DNA of 55,751 nucleotides from Prevotella sp. (GTDB lineage Bacteria > Bacteroidota > Bacteroidia > Bacteroidales > Bacteroidaceae). Under the pieces are notes generated by a model that was not told the origin of the DNA, ran no database searches, and saw only the letters and a list, made by a program, of their open reading frames with translations. The translations under genes were made by a program, and so were the position numbers. Numbering within the stretch: position 1 is the stretch's first letter; the number at the start of each line of letters is the position of its first letter. The stretch is from positions 1 through 55,751 of the forward strand of contig JAFUST010000088.1 in the NCBI GenBank assembly GCA_017467535.1, in the 5' to 3' direction. This document shows, one piece after another, positions 20,800-29,396 of the stretch.

Positions 20800-22100
20800 T
20801 TCCGATCCTTAATCAAGAACACGCAAGCGGCACCTACGGCCAAGAGCCCACCAGCCACATACATCATGTGGCTCTGGTCGCTGCCCACGATGTGGAGGAT
20901 GGTACCGCCACACAGGGCAGCGACAATCTGCGGCAGACAGATGGTGCCATTGAAAAGACCCAGATAGGCACCCATGTGACCATAGCCCTGCAAGGCATTG
21001 GTGACAAAGGTGAACGGCATGGCCAGCATCGCTGCCCAGGCACAGCCGATAAGGATGAAGGGAATGAACTGCAGATAAGAATCGGGGCAGAAAGGAATGA
21101 GTGCAAAGCCCAGTCCGCCCAGCACGAGACTGACCGTATAGGCCATCTTGCGGTTGCCAAAGCGTGGCAGGACGGTTGCCCAGACCACACTGCCAACGGC
21201 CTGCACGGCATAGAGTATGCCTGTCCAGTTGGCAGCCTCCTGATAGGCTTCGGTCTTCGGGTCAGCCGTTCCCCATACGGTCAGCGACACGGCATCGACC
21301 ACGTAGGTCCACATATAGAGGAAAGCAGCCCAACAGAAGAATTGCACCAGTCCGACAGTCCAGAAGGTTGAAGGGGCATTCTTCAACAGCGTAAACCAGT
21401 TGGCCTTCTCTTCTTTCTGTGCCGTCGAGGGGTTATACTCGGCATACTCCTTCGGTGGCCACTCCTTCACCTTCAGCGTCGTGTAGAGCACGCAGAGAAT
21501 CAGGATGATAGCCCCCACGTAGAACGACCACACCACCGTGTCGGGCACAACACCGTCGGGGGCCACGTTCTTCAGACCTATCCAGGCGAAGAGGAAGGGG
21601 AACACGAATCCGACCACCGAACCGGCGTTGCACAGAAACGACTGGATGCTGTAGGCCTTGGCCTTCTGCTCCTCGTTCACCATGTCGCCCACCATCATCT
21701 TAAACGGCTGCATGGCCATATTGATGCTGGTGTCGAGCAGCATCAGGGCAAAGAGGCCGAAGATGAGCACATAGGTGACACTGCGCAAGCCCAGCGAGCC
21801 GGCATTGGGCAAGAGGCACATGACGGCCACGGCCACGGCGGCACCCACAAACAAGTAAGGTATGCGGCGACCGAAACGGGTCCAGGTCTTGTCGCTGAGC
21901 GTACCCACAATGGGTTGCACCAGGATACCCATCAGCGGCGGCAGGATCCAGAAGAAACTCAGGTCGTGAGGGTCTGCACCCAATGTTCTAAAAATGCGCG
22001 AGATGTTTGCGCTCTGGAGTGCATAGGCTATCTGCACCCCGAAGAATCCGAAACTCAGGTTCCAGAGTTTCCAAAAACTTAGATTAGGTTTCTGTTTCAT
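20796..22100 (-). CDS. MFS sugar transporter (SLC45/GPH-like, maltose/oligosaccharide type)
   Basis: A 434-residue 12-helix inner-membrane carrier. The N-terminus (MKQKPNLSFWKLWNLSFGFFGVQIAYALQ) and the loop GTLSDKTWTRFGRRIPY (the MFS loop-2 signature G-x-x-x-D-R-x-G-R-R in variant form) are typical of the SLC45-like branch found beside maltose-utilisation genes in Bacteroidetes. It probably imports maltose or maltodextrins made in the periplasm by GH97 and pullulanase. The downstream PAP2 gene overlaps by 4 nt. The regulator gene lies upstream on the same strand, separated by a 127-bp inverted-repeat element; no TAnnTTTG box was found in that gap. Confidence 0.88.
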   Translation of the reverse strand: MKQKPNLSFWKLWNLSFGFFGVQIAYALQSANISRIFRTLGADPHDLSFFWILPPLMGILVQPIVGTLSDKTWTRFGRRIPYLFVGAAVAVAVMCLLPNAGSLGLRSVTYVLIFGLFALMLLDTSINMAMQPFKMMVGDMVNEEQKAKAYSIQSFLCNAGSVVGFVFPFLFAWIGLKNVAPDGVVPDTVVWSFYVGAIILILCVLYTTLKVKEWPPKEYAEYNPSTAQKEEKANWFTLLKNAPSTFWTVGLVQFFCWAAFLYMWTYVVDAVSLTVWGTADPKTEAYQEAANWTGILYAVQAVGSVVWATVLPRFGNRKMAYTVSLVLGGLGFALIPFCPDSYLQFIPFILIGCAWAAMLAMPFTFVTNALQGYGHMGAYLGLFNGTICLPQIVAALCGGTILHIVGSDQSHMMYVAGGLLAVGAACVFLIKDRK

Positions 22101-22106
22101 ATCATT

Positions 22107-22233
22107 TGCCCCCTAAGTTAGGGGGTTGGGGGGTCTGAACAAGCGTTTATCAGACACATAGTTCATTAAACATTATATCAATCATCTGGAGCCTGCGCTT
22201 GTTCAGACCCCCAGCCCCCTAACTTAGGGGGCA
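22107..22233. repeat. Long inverted repeat with nested palindromes between lacI and the MFS gene
   Basis: Two arms of 38-39 bp (22107-22145 and 22196-22233) are nearly perfect inverted copies, separated by 50 bp of A/T-rich sequence. Each arm contains the palindrome CCCCCTAAGTTAGGGGG followed by a G-rich run and GTCTGAACAAGCG. It begins 3 nt after the lacI-type stop codon and ends 6 nt before the transporter start, so it fills the whole intergenic space. In RNA it would make a long stem. Confidence 0.93.
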
Positions 22234-22236
22234 TAA

Positions 22237-23262
22237 TCACCGAGTTGTTCCTCTGATGACCAGCCGGGTACGGACGATGCGACGCTCGGCCTTGTCCATG
22301 GGTATCGTGCCCTCCACATGGCCGATGAGGATGCTGGCCGCCTCCTCGCCCACCATGGTGCCACGCTGCTCGACAGTGGTCAGCATGGGGTCGCAGGCGA
22401 TGGCACGCTCACCATTGGTAAATCCGCAGATGCTGATATCCTCCGGCACCCGCAGGCCCATGCGCTTCACGGTGTAGAGGATGCCGATGGCCGTATCGTC
22501 GTTCACGGCGAAGAAGGCATCGGGATAGTAGTCGCCGTCGAACAGGTCGGGCGTAATCATCTCGGCATCCATGCGGTTGTCGCAGATGCGCGTCAGACTC
22601 TCGTCGAAGGGCAGACCGTGCTTCAGCAGGGCATCCTTGTAGCCGTTGAAGCGGTTCTTGGCAATCTCCAGGTTCATCTGCGAGCCATAGAAGGCGATGC
22701 GCCGGCAGCCCGTCTGTATAAGGTGGCTCACCGCATTGAAGGCCCCCATGTAGTCGTCGACGACCACGCGGCTCGCGTTCACGCCCGTACATATTCTATC
22801 ATAGAACACCAGCGGCACGCCGGCATCAATCAGACGCTGGAAGTGGTCGTAGTGGTGGGTGTCCTTGGCCTGCGAGACGATGATGCCGCACACCTTGTTC
22901 TCATAGAACGACTGGCAGAGGCGCACCTCGCGCTCATACTGCTCGCCGCTCTGGGCCACCATCACGCGGTAGCCGTGGGCAGAGGCCTCTTCCTCTATCC
23001 CCTTCAGGATGGTGGAGAAATAATAGTGGACAAATTCCGGCACGATGACCCCGATGACCTTCATCGGCTGCACACGACTGTGACGCAGCGACTCGGCTAT
23101 GGTGTTCGGCGTGAAATGATGCTCACGGGCATACTGCTTCACCCTTTCCCGCTGCTCGAGCGAGATGTGCGGCGAGTCTTTCAGGGCACGCGACACCGTG
23201 GCCACGGAAACGCCCAGTTCCCGTGCTATATCCTTCATTGTCAGTGTCATCTTCTCGTTCAT
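22237..23262 (-). CDS. LacI/GalR-family transcriptional regulator
   Basis: A 341-residue sugar-responsive regulator. The N-terminal helix-turn-helix is complete (MKDIARELGVSVATVSRALKDSPHIS), followed by the hinge (FTPNTIAESLRHSR) and a periplasmic-binding-protein-like effector domain (VIGVIVPEFVHYYFS to the C-terminus). Start chosen at ATG 23262; ATG 23250 is also possible, and the longer frame upstream runs through the promoter region. It diverges from the susC operon. Identical LacI-type operators before susC and malQ make it the likely controller of both. Whether it represses or activates is inferred below from operator position. Confidence 0.92.
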   Translation of the reverse strand: MNEKMTLTMKDIARELGVSVATVSRALKDSPHISLEQRERVKQYAREHHFTPNTIAESLRHSRVQPMKVIGVIVPEFVHYYFSTILKGIEEEASAHGYRVMVAQSGEQYEREVRLCQSFYENKVCGIIVSQAKDTHHYDHFQRLIDAGVPLVFYDRICTGVNASRVVVDDYMGAFNAVSHLIQTGCRRIAFYGSQMNLEIAKNRFNGYKDALLKHGLPFDESLTRICDNRMDAEMITPDLFDGDYYPDAFFAVNDDTAIGILYTVKRMGLRVPEDISICGFTNGERAIACDPMLTTVEQRGTMVGEEAASILIGHVEGTIPMDKAERRIVRTRLVIRGTTR

Positions 23263-23289
23263 CAGGTCTTTATTTATTGGATGGCATTG

Positions 23290-23297
23290 CAAATTTA
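23290..23297 (-). promoter_or_regulatory. Probable promoter -7 box of the LacI-type regulator gene
   Basis: The minus strand reads TAAATTTG, which fits TAnnTTTG, 27 nt upstream of the chosen ATG. No -33 TTTG is seen at the expected distance. The operator at 23353-23366 would lie upstream of this promoter as well, so autoregulation is possible. Confidence 0.6.
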
Positions 23298-23352
23298 GAT
23301 AAAACTTTCCTTTCACGATGCGCCTGGCAAGAATAATTGACAAACGCAATAG

Positions 23353-23366
23353 CGCAAACGATTGCA
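23353..23366. promoter_or_regulatory. LacI-type operator in the lacI-susC divergent region
   Basis: CGCAAACGATTGCA, identical over 14 bases to the site upstream of malQ at 20229-20242. It lies 54 nt before the susC -7 box. A related half site (ACGCAAT) is immediately upstream. It is the natural binding site for the adjacent LacI-type regulator. Confidence 0.78.
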
Positions 23367-23420
23367 CTACCATTATAACGATTTTTATGCAAAAAAAGTA
23401 CAAGAGACGCAAAATAAACC

Positions 23421-23428
23421 TACCTTTG
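23421..23428 (+). promoter_or_regulatory. susC operon promoter -7 box
   Basis: TACCTTTG matches TAnnTTTG. No TTTG lies 19-21 nt upstream, as at malQ. The leader to the susC ATG at 23502 is about 70 nt and A/T-rich, longer than the 25-30 nt leaders of housekeeping genes in this window. Confidence 0.8.
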
Positions 23429-23501
23429 CACTCGAACTAAGGCCTAAAAGACCAATTCGAGATATAACAATACTAACTAATTTTAAACCTAATTAAATGT
23501 A

Positions 23502-26500
23502 ATGATGAAGCAGGTAAACATTAAATTACCATTCAGGATGCTGGCCCTCATAGTGGGCTTATTCCTGTCTGTGGGAGCCTTTGCACAGATTACTGTGAAA
23601 GGCCATGTGAAAGATGCTGCAGGCGAAGCCATCATCGGTGCAACTATCCGCGTGCTGGGTACCCAGACCGCCACGTTGTCCGACTTCGATGGTAACTTCA
23701 CCGTACAGGCCAATCAGGGAGCCGACATCCAGGTGACCTACATGGGTTATCAGGCTGCCACGGTGAAAGCCGCTCCCAATGTGGTGGTCACTCTTCAGGA
23801 AGACGCCGCTCTTCTGAATGATGTGGTGGTCATCGGCTACGGTCGCGCCAAGAAGAACGACCTGACCGGCTCGGTCACCGCCATCAAGCCCGATGAGATG
23901 AGCCACGGTCTGCAGACCAGCGCCGACGACATGCTGAGCGGTAAGGTGGCAGGTCTGACCATCATCAACGAGGGTGGTGCTCCTGGTGCTGGCTCAACCA
24001 TCCGCATCCGTGGCGGTTCGTCGCTTTCGGCCAACAACGACCCTCTGTATGTGGTCGACGGACTGCAACTGGACCCCAACGGTATTTCTGGCATGAACCC
24101 TCTGGCATCTATCAATCCGAACGATATCGAGTCGTTCACGGTGCTGAAGGACGCCTCGGCCACGGCCATCTATGGTAGCCGTGCATCTAACGGTGTGATT
24201 ATCATCACCACCAAGAAGGGCAAGGCTGGTCAGAAGGCCAAGGTATCCTACAATGGCAATATCTCAATCTCTACCAAGAAGAAGACACTCGATGTGTTTG
24301 ATGGTCCTGGCTTCCAGAGGTTTGTTGCCGACACCTTCGGAGAAGACAGTCCTGAATACGGCCTGCTGGGCTACTACGACGCCAACGGCGTGAAACAGTA
24401 TGCCAACACTGACTGGCAGGATGAAATCTACCGTACTGCCGTATCTACTGACCAGAATATCACCGTCACTGGTGGCACCGCCAACATGCCTTACCGCATT
24501 TCGGCCGGTATCACGGGCCAGCCCGGTATTGTCAAGTCTACATACTTCAAGCGCTATACCGCCAGTTTCAACCTGGCTCCGGTGCTGCTGAAAGATCACT
24601 TGCGCCTGAACATCTCTGGTAAGGTGATGACCGCTAAGCGTCGCTGGGATAATGATGCAGTAGGTGCTGCTGCCTATATGGATCCCACCAAGCCCGTCCG
24701 TCTGAACCAGCCCATCTACAACCAGTACTTCAACGGCTACTACCAGTGGTCGCAGGCTGCCGACTATCCCAACGACAACAATTGGCAGTACCGCTATAAC
24801 AGCGACTTCACAGCCAACCCCGTTGCCCTCGTTGAAAACAACGGCACCACGCAGAAGTCGGACACCTATCAGGGCACCTTCAATGCCGACTACAGCATCC
24901 ACGGACTTGAAGACCTGCATGTGCTGGTCAGCATGGCCGGCAACCTCATGAAGGGTAAGGAGACAACAAGCAATAGCCCCTATACCACCTCAAGTTACTA
25001 CTACGGCTGGGACGGTTGGAAGAAGAACGAGAACTACAACTACATCTTCAATGCGTTCCTGCAGTACACGAAAGAACTGAAGGAAGACGTGCATAACCTG
25101 GATGTACAGGTGGGCTACGAGTGGCAGCGCTATCACTGGTCGAGTGACAACTATGGCTACGGTCTTATTCCCGCCACCGCTTCAGTTGGTGCCGGCACCC
25201 GCTACAATGAGCCTACGGGCATCACGGAGTGGAAGTCGGAGAACCGCCTCCGTTCGTGGATCGGTCGTTTGAACTACACCCTGCTGAACCGCTATATGCT
25301 CACCTTCACCATGCGTGCCGACGGTTCGTCGCGCTTCTCCAAGGGTAACGAGTGGGGCTACTTCCCCGCAGCAGCCTTGGCATGGCGCGTTAAAGAGGAG
25401 CCCTTCCTGCGTGACAACAGCACCATCAACGACCTGAAGATTCGTCTGACCTATGGTAAAACTGGTCAGCAGAACATTGGTTATGACTTCTACTATCTTC
25501 CGGCCTACACGGCCAACTACGATCACGCCTACTACGATCTCTTCGGCAACGGACAGACCGTGCGTCCAGGCGTCTACAACCCCGACCTGACTTGGGAGAA
25601 GACCACCACCTATGATGCCGGTCTCGACCTCTCGCTGTGGAACGACCGCGTCAACGTCAGTGCCGACTGGTACTACCGTAAGACCACCGACCTGATCAAC
25701 AACATCTACGTGCCCGCAGGTGCCAACTTTGCTGCACAGATGGTGGGCAACATTGGTGAACTGCACAACACGGGTGTGGAAGCCATGCTGACCGTACGTC
25801 CTATCGTTTCGAAGGACCTGAGATGGGATGTGACCTACAATGTCACCTATAATAAGAACAACATTGATGACCTGGCTTCTGACCTGATTGAGCACGGCAG
25901 CGTAGGTCTGTCGAAGAATGGTCAGGCCTATCAGACCGATCACTCCTCCAGTTCGTTCTATGTGTACCGTCAGGTCTACGACCAGAACGGCAACATTGTG
26001 CCTCACACCTTTGTCGACCGCAATGGCAACGGCATACTTGACAGCGATGACCGCTACTTCTTCTACCACGCCGATCCCGATGTGACCATGGGTCTGGGTT
26101 CAAAGGTTGTCTGGAAGAACTGGGACTTCAGTTTCAACACCCGTGCCAGTCTGGGCAACCATGTCTTCAACGCCAACATCAACGGCACTACCATCAGCAG
26201 CCAGGGTCTGGGCTCTACGCTGAACTTCATGCACAACATTCCTACGCTGGCACTGAAGTATGGACTGACAGAAGCATCTGACGCACAGGCTACATCCGAC
26301 TGCTGGGTTCAGAATGCCTCCTACTTCAAACTTGACAACATCACGCTGGGCTATTCGTTCGACCATCTGTTCGACTCGAAGATCAACGGCCGTATCTATG
26401 CCACCGTGCAGAATGTGCTCACCATCACCGACTACGATGGTCTCGATCCTGAGATCCAGGGTGGTATTGAGAGCAGCATCTATCCTCGTCCGTTCACAAC

Positions 26501-26528
26501 CGTGCTGGGCGTGAACCTGAACTTCTAA
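23502..26528 (+). CDS. susC: SusC-like TonB-dependent outer-membrane maltodextrin transporter
   Basis: A 1008-residue SusC/RagA-family porin that imports oligosaccharides through the outer membrane with TonB energy. After the signal peptide (ending GAFAQ, ~residue 29) comes the carboxypeptidase-regulatory-like domain (ITVKGHVKDAAGEAIIGATI, to ~105), then the plug (SVTAIKPDEM, IRIRGGSSL, NDPLYVVDG, ASATAIYGSRASNGVI) and the 22-strand barrel. The last strand ends VLGVNLNF, with terminal aromatic residue. susD follows 32 nt downstream. Starch specificity is inferred from the surrounding GH13, GH77 and GH97 genes and from the order susC-D-E-F. Confidence 0.95.
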   Translation: MMKQVNIKLPFRMLALIVGLFLSVGAFAQITVKGHVKDAAGEAIIGATIRVLGTQTATLSDFDGNFTVQANQGADIQVTYMGYQAATVKAAPNVVVTLQEDAALLNDVVVIGYGRAKKNDLTGSVTAIKPDEMSHGLQTSADDMLSGKVAGLTIINEGGAPGAGSTIRIRGGSSLSANNDPLYVVDGLQLDPNGISGMNPLASINPNDIESFTVLKDASATAIYGSRASNGVIIITTKKGKAGQKAKVSYNGNISISTKKKTLDVFDGPGFQRFVADTFGEDSPEYGLLGYYDANGVKQYANTDWQDEIYRTAVSTDQNITVTGGTANMPYRISAGITGQPGIVKSTYFKRYTASFNLAPVLLKDHLRLNISGKVMTAKRRWDNDAVGAAAYMDPTKPVRLNQPIYNQYFNGYYQWSQAADYPNDNNWQYRYNSDFTANPVALVENNGTTQKSDTYQGTFNADYSIHGLEDLHVLVSMAGNLMKGKETTSNSPYTTSSYYYGWDGWKKNENYNYIFNAFLQYTKELKEDVHNLDVQVGYEWQRYHWSSDNYGYGLIPATASVGAGTRYNEPTGITEWKSENRLRSWIGRLNYTLLNRYMLTFTMRADGSSRFSKGNEWGYFPAAALAWRVKEEPFLRDNSTINDLKIRLTYGKTGQQNIGYDFYYLPAYTANYDHAYYDLFGNGQTVRPGVYNPDLTWEKTTTYDAGLDLSLWNDRVNVSADWYYRKTTDLINNIYVPAGANFAAQMVGNIGELHNTGVEAMLTVRPIVSKDLRWDVTYNVTYNKNNIDDLASDLIEHGSVGLSKNGQAYQTDHSSSSFYVYRQVYDQNGNIVPHTFVDRNGNGILDSDDRYFFYHADPDVTMGLGSKVVWKNWDFSFNTRASLGNHVFNANINGTTISSQGLGSTLNFMHNIPTLALKYGLTEASDAQATSDCWVQNASYFKLDNITLGYSFDHLFDSKINGRIYATVQNVLTITDYDGLDPEIQGGIESSIYPRPFTTVLGVNLNF

Positions 26529-26560
26529 TCTTACCTTAATATATTAAAGGAACAAAAAAT

Positions 26561-28189
26561 ATGAAAATCAAAGGTATAAAAAATATGATGGCTGTGGCCA
26601 TGATTGGCATCGCTACACTTGGCTTCACAGCATGCTCTGACGATGCTCCGGTTTTTGGCGGTACGCTGCATCCTGACAACCCCAACCCACAGCAGACCAC
26701 AGAGGCCGACTATGACGGCATCCTGAACAAAATCTACGGCAACCTGGCACTGACGGGTCTGACTGGCCCTCACGGCAGCAGCGACCTGCCCAGCGACATC
26801 GATGAAGGTATGTCGGTATTCGCACGTGTGGTGTGGTATGCCAATGAGTTGCCTTCCGACGAGTCTCTCTGTGCATGGCTGAGCGATGACGGTATTCCTG
26901 AATTCAACCGTGGTACCTGGAGCGATTCGCATCCTCTGCTTCGCGGACTCTACTATCGCTGTATGTTCGGCATCACGCTCTGCAACTACTTCCTCGACAA
27001 TGCGCCGTCGTCTATCGACGAGTATTCGCTGAAAGTAGCCGAAGTGCGCTATATGCGTGCCCTGTACTATTTCTACCTGATGGATATGTTCGGCAATCCG
27101 CCGTTTGTCACCCATGTCACTTCCGACGCCCCTGCACAGGCCACTCGTCAGGAAGTCTTCACCTTCGTTGAAAGCGAACTGAAAGACATCATTGGCGAAG
27201 GCAATAGCAGCGATGTGCTGGCTGACAGCCGCGTCAAGTATGGACGTGCCGACAAGGTGGCAGGCTACATGCTGCTGATGCGTATGTATCTCAATGCCGA
27301 GGTGTACACCGGCACCGCCCGCTGGGAGGATGCTCGCACCTATGCTGAAAAGGCTATCAACTCCAACTACGAACTCAGCAACACGCCGAAGAATGGCTTT
27401 ACTGCCTATCAACTGCTGTTCATGGGCGACAACGACACCAACGGAGCCCAGAAAGAGATCGTATTCCCCATCCTGTTCGACGGCGACCGCACCCAGAGTT
27501 GGGGTGGCGTATTCCTGGCAGCAGGTACGGTCAATGGTGATGACATCGCAGCCTATCCCACTGGTACTACCGCAAACTGGGGTGGTATTCGTGCCAAAAA
27601 GTATTTCGCTCAGAAGTGGTTCCCCAATGACGATGCTCCCGTCGGCACACCTGCTGACCTGAGGATAGCCGCCGGCGATGACCGCTGTCTGCTGATGACC
27701 GTGGGCCACGAACTTGAAATCATGAAAGAGGACAAGTTTGAGCAAGGCTATGGCTACGTGAAGTTCCTGAACACCCATGCCGATGGTACACCGGCTCACA
27801 ATGCCGACCACACCGACTATGACTTCCCGCTCTTCCGCCTGGCAGAGGCCTACCTGACCTATGCCGAGGCTGACGCCCGCCTGAATGGCGGCAACGTGAG
27901 CGCCACGGGTCTGAACTACATCAAGGCTCTGCGCGAGCGTGCCCATGCCAACAGCAACATCAGCGTGTTCTCGCTCGCCGACATCGAAGACGAGTGGAGC
28001 CGTGAGTTCGGTTTCGAGGGTCGTCGTCGTATGGACATGGTCCGCTTTGGCAACTTCGCCGGTACACGCCGCATCTGGATTGGCGGTACTCCTGACGGTG
28101 GCACTTTGTCGGCCTATCGCAACCTTTTCCCATTGCCTTCAAGTGACCTGATTGCAAATCCGAACTTGAAGCAGAATCCTAATTATTAA
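26561..28189 (+). CDS. susD: SusD-like starch-binding outer-membrane lipoprotein
   Basis: A 542-residue RagB/SusD-family lipoprotein that caps the SusC channel and binds glycan. The lipoprotein signal is MKIKGIKNMMAVAMIGIATLGFTAC (Cys25) followed by SDDA, the acidic context that marks surface export in Bacteroidetes. SusD-family features include VRYMRALYYFYLMDMFGNPP (TPR-like helices) and the C-terminal REFGFEGRRRMDMVRFG and NLFPLPSSDL. The gene lies between susC and the SusE-like gene with short gaps, as in classic sus loci. Confidence 0.94.
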   Translation: MKIKGIKNMMAVAMIGIATLGFTACSDDAPVFGGTLHPDNPNPQQTTEADYDGILNKIYGNLALTGLTGPHGSSDLPSDIDEGMSVFARVVWYANELPSDESLCAWLSDDGIPEFNRGTWSDSHPLLRGLYYRCMFGITLCNYFLDNAPSSIDEYSLKVAEVRYMRALYYFYLMDMFGNPPFVTHVTSDAPAQATRQEVFTFVESELKDIIGEGNSSDVLADSRVKYGRADKVAGYMLLMRMYLNAEVYTGTARWEDARTYAEKAINSNYELSNTPKNGFTAYQLLFMGDNDTNGAQKEIVFPILFDGDRTQSWGGVFLAAGTVNGDDIAAYPTGTTANWGGIRAKKYFAQKWFPNDDAPVGTPADLRIAAGDDRCLLMTVGHELEIMKEDKFEQGYGYVKFLNTHADGTPAHNADHTDYDFPLFRLAEAYLTYAEADARLNGGNVSATGLNYIKALRERAHANSNISVFSLADIEDEWSREFGFEGRRRMDMVRFGNFAGTRRIWIGGTPDGGTLSAYRNLFPLPSSDLIANPNLKQNPNY

Positions 28190-28206
28190 GTCCGTAATAA
28201 ATCATC

Positions 28207-29364
28207 ATGAACATGAAACAGTTAAATATATTAGCATCCCTGCTCACGGCAATGATAGCCTTCACTGCCTGTTCTACGGACCGCGACGAGAATCCTGTTC
28301 TGTCGGTTCCCTCTGACGGCAGTTACACGCTCTATGCGCCGGGCATTACGGCCAACACTATCGACCTGGACAACTCTGAGAGCCTGACCTTCAAGGTCGA
28401 CCAGCCCAACTATGGCTATACGGCCCCGATTATCTATATGATGGAATTTGCTGCATCGGAAGATGCCACAACCTGGTCTACTTGGCAGGCCACAGAAACC
28501 AGCAATGAGAATCCGCTGGCCATCACCGTTCCTACAAGTGAAATTGGTGCTGCCGTCACATCGGGCCTGGTAGAACTCGGCCGCGAAGAGGTGGACTTTC
28601 CGCTTTACGCTAATGTCAAAGCCCGTGTGCATGCCTATCTGAGAGGACTGGAAGAGACCACTTCCGTCTATTCACAGGAAGTGCAGTTCGCTGTCACCAC
28701 ATCTTATGTGTTGCCGCCGGCACCTCTGCAGCAGTTCTATATGGTTGGTGCAGTAGTCAACAACTGGGACGAGTTGTCCTCGCTGACTGCCCTGCTCTAT
28801 CCTGAGGGTGGCGATGCCTATTCTTACACCACGAAGTTCACCGGTGCATGGGATCTGAAGATATGGACTGAGGAAGACGCTCTTACGAAGAACTGGTCTG
28901 CCGCCTACGGCTGTATCACCGACGGTGACAACTCTCCCACCGGCACCATCATCAATGCCGCCGCTCAGGCCATCTCGTCGCCTTCGGCAGAGTTCTACAC
29001 CTTCACCTTCGACAAGCATCACATGAGTTACTCATGGACCAAGTTGGAGGATCAGGAGCCCAAGGAGTACACCAGCATCTCACTGATTGGTAACTTCAAC
29101 GACTGGGCCGGCGATGTCGACATGACTCAGGTGACTCCTCACAACTGGTATGTTGAGCACACCTTCACCACTGACGATGTGGAGTTCAAGTTCCGCGCCG
29201 ACCATGACTGGGGCACCAACTGGGGTGCAGCCTGGACGGTCAGCAGCGAGGAGTTTGCAGCCCTCGGCGTTGGTGGCGGCGACAACATCAAGTGCGCTAA
29301 GGGTACCTACCGCTTCTACATCAACGACATCACCAACAAGATGTGCGTGGTCCCTGTTGAGTAA
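28207..29364 (+). CDS. susE: SusE-like surface glycan-binding lipoprotein
   Basis: A 385-residue lipoprotein (lipobox FTAC, then STDRDEN). An N-terminal SusE-type Ig domain (~30-150, TLYAPGITANTIDLDNSE) is followed by two starch-binding CBM-like modules: ~170-275 (YMVGAVVNNWDE) and ~285-385 (ISLIGNFNDWAGD). The NxW/NDW element is the typical start of SusE/SusF binding modules. It has no catalytic motif. The role would be holding starch at the cell surface. It follows susD by 17 nt. Confidence 0.88.
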   Translation: MNMKQLNILASLLTAMIAFTACSTDRDENPVLSVPSDGSYTLYAPGITANTIDLDNSESLTFKVDQPNYGYTAPIIYMMEFAASEDATTWSTWQATETSNENPLAITVPTSEIGAAVTSGLVELGREEVDFPLYANVKARVHAYLRGLEETTSVYSQEVQFAVTTSYVLPPAPLQQFYMVGAVVNNWDELSSLTALLYPEGGDAYSYTTKFTGAWDLKIWTEEDALTKNWSAAYGCITDGDNSPTGTIINAAAQAISSPSAEFYTFTFDKHHMSYSWTKLEDQEPKEYTSISLIGNFNDWAGDVDMTQVTPHNWYVEHTFTTDDVEFKFRADHDWGTNWGAAWTVSSEEFAALGVGGGDNIKCAKGTYRFYINDITNKMCVVPVE

Positions 29365-29396
29365 TATTCCATTCATTAACATTAAAGAACAGAACA

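Noticed and set aside
23263-23412. N-terminal extension of the LacI-type regulator
   Set aside because: The extension covers the regulator's likely -7 box and the operator; LacI proteins start just before the helix-turn-helix.
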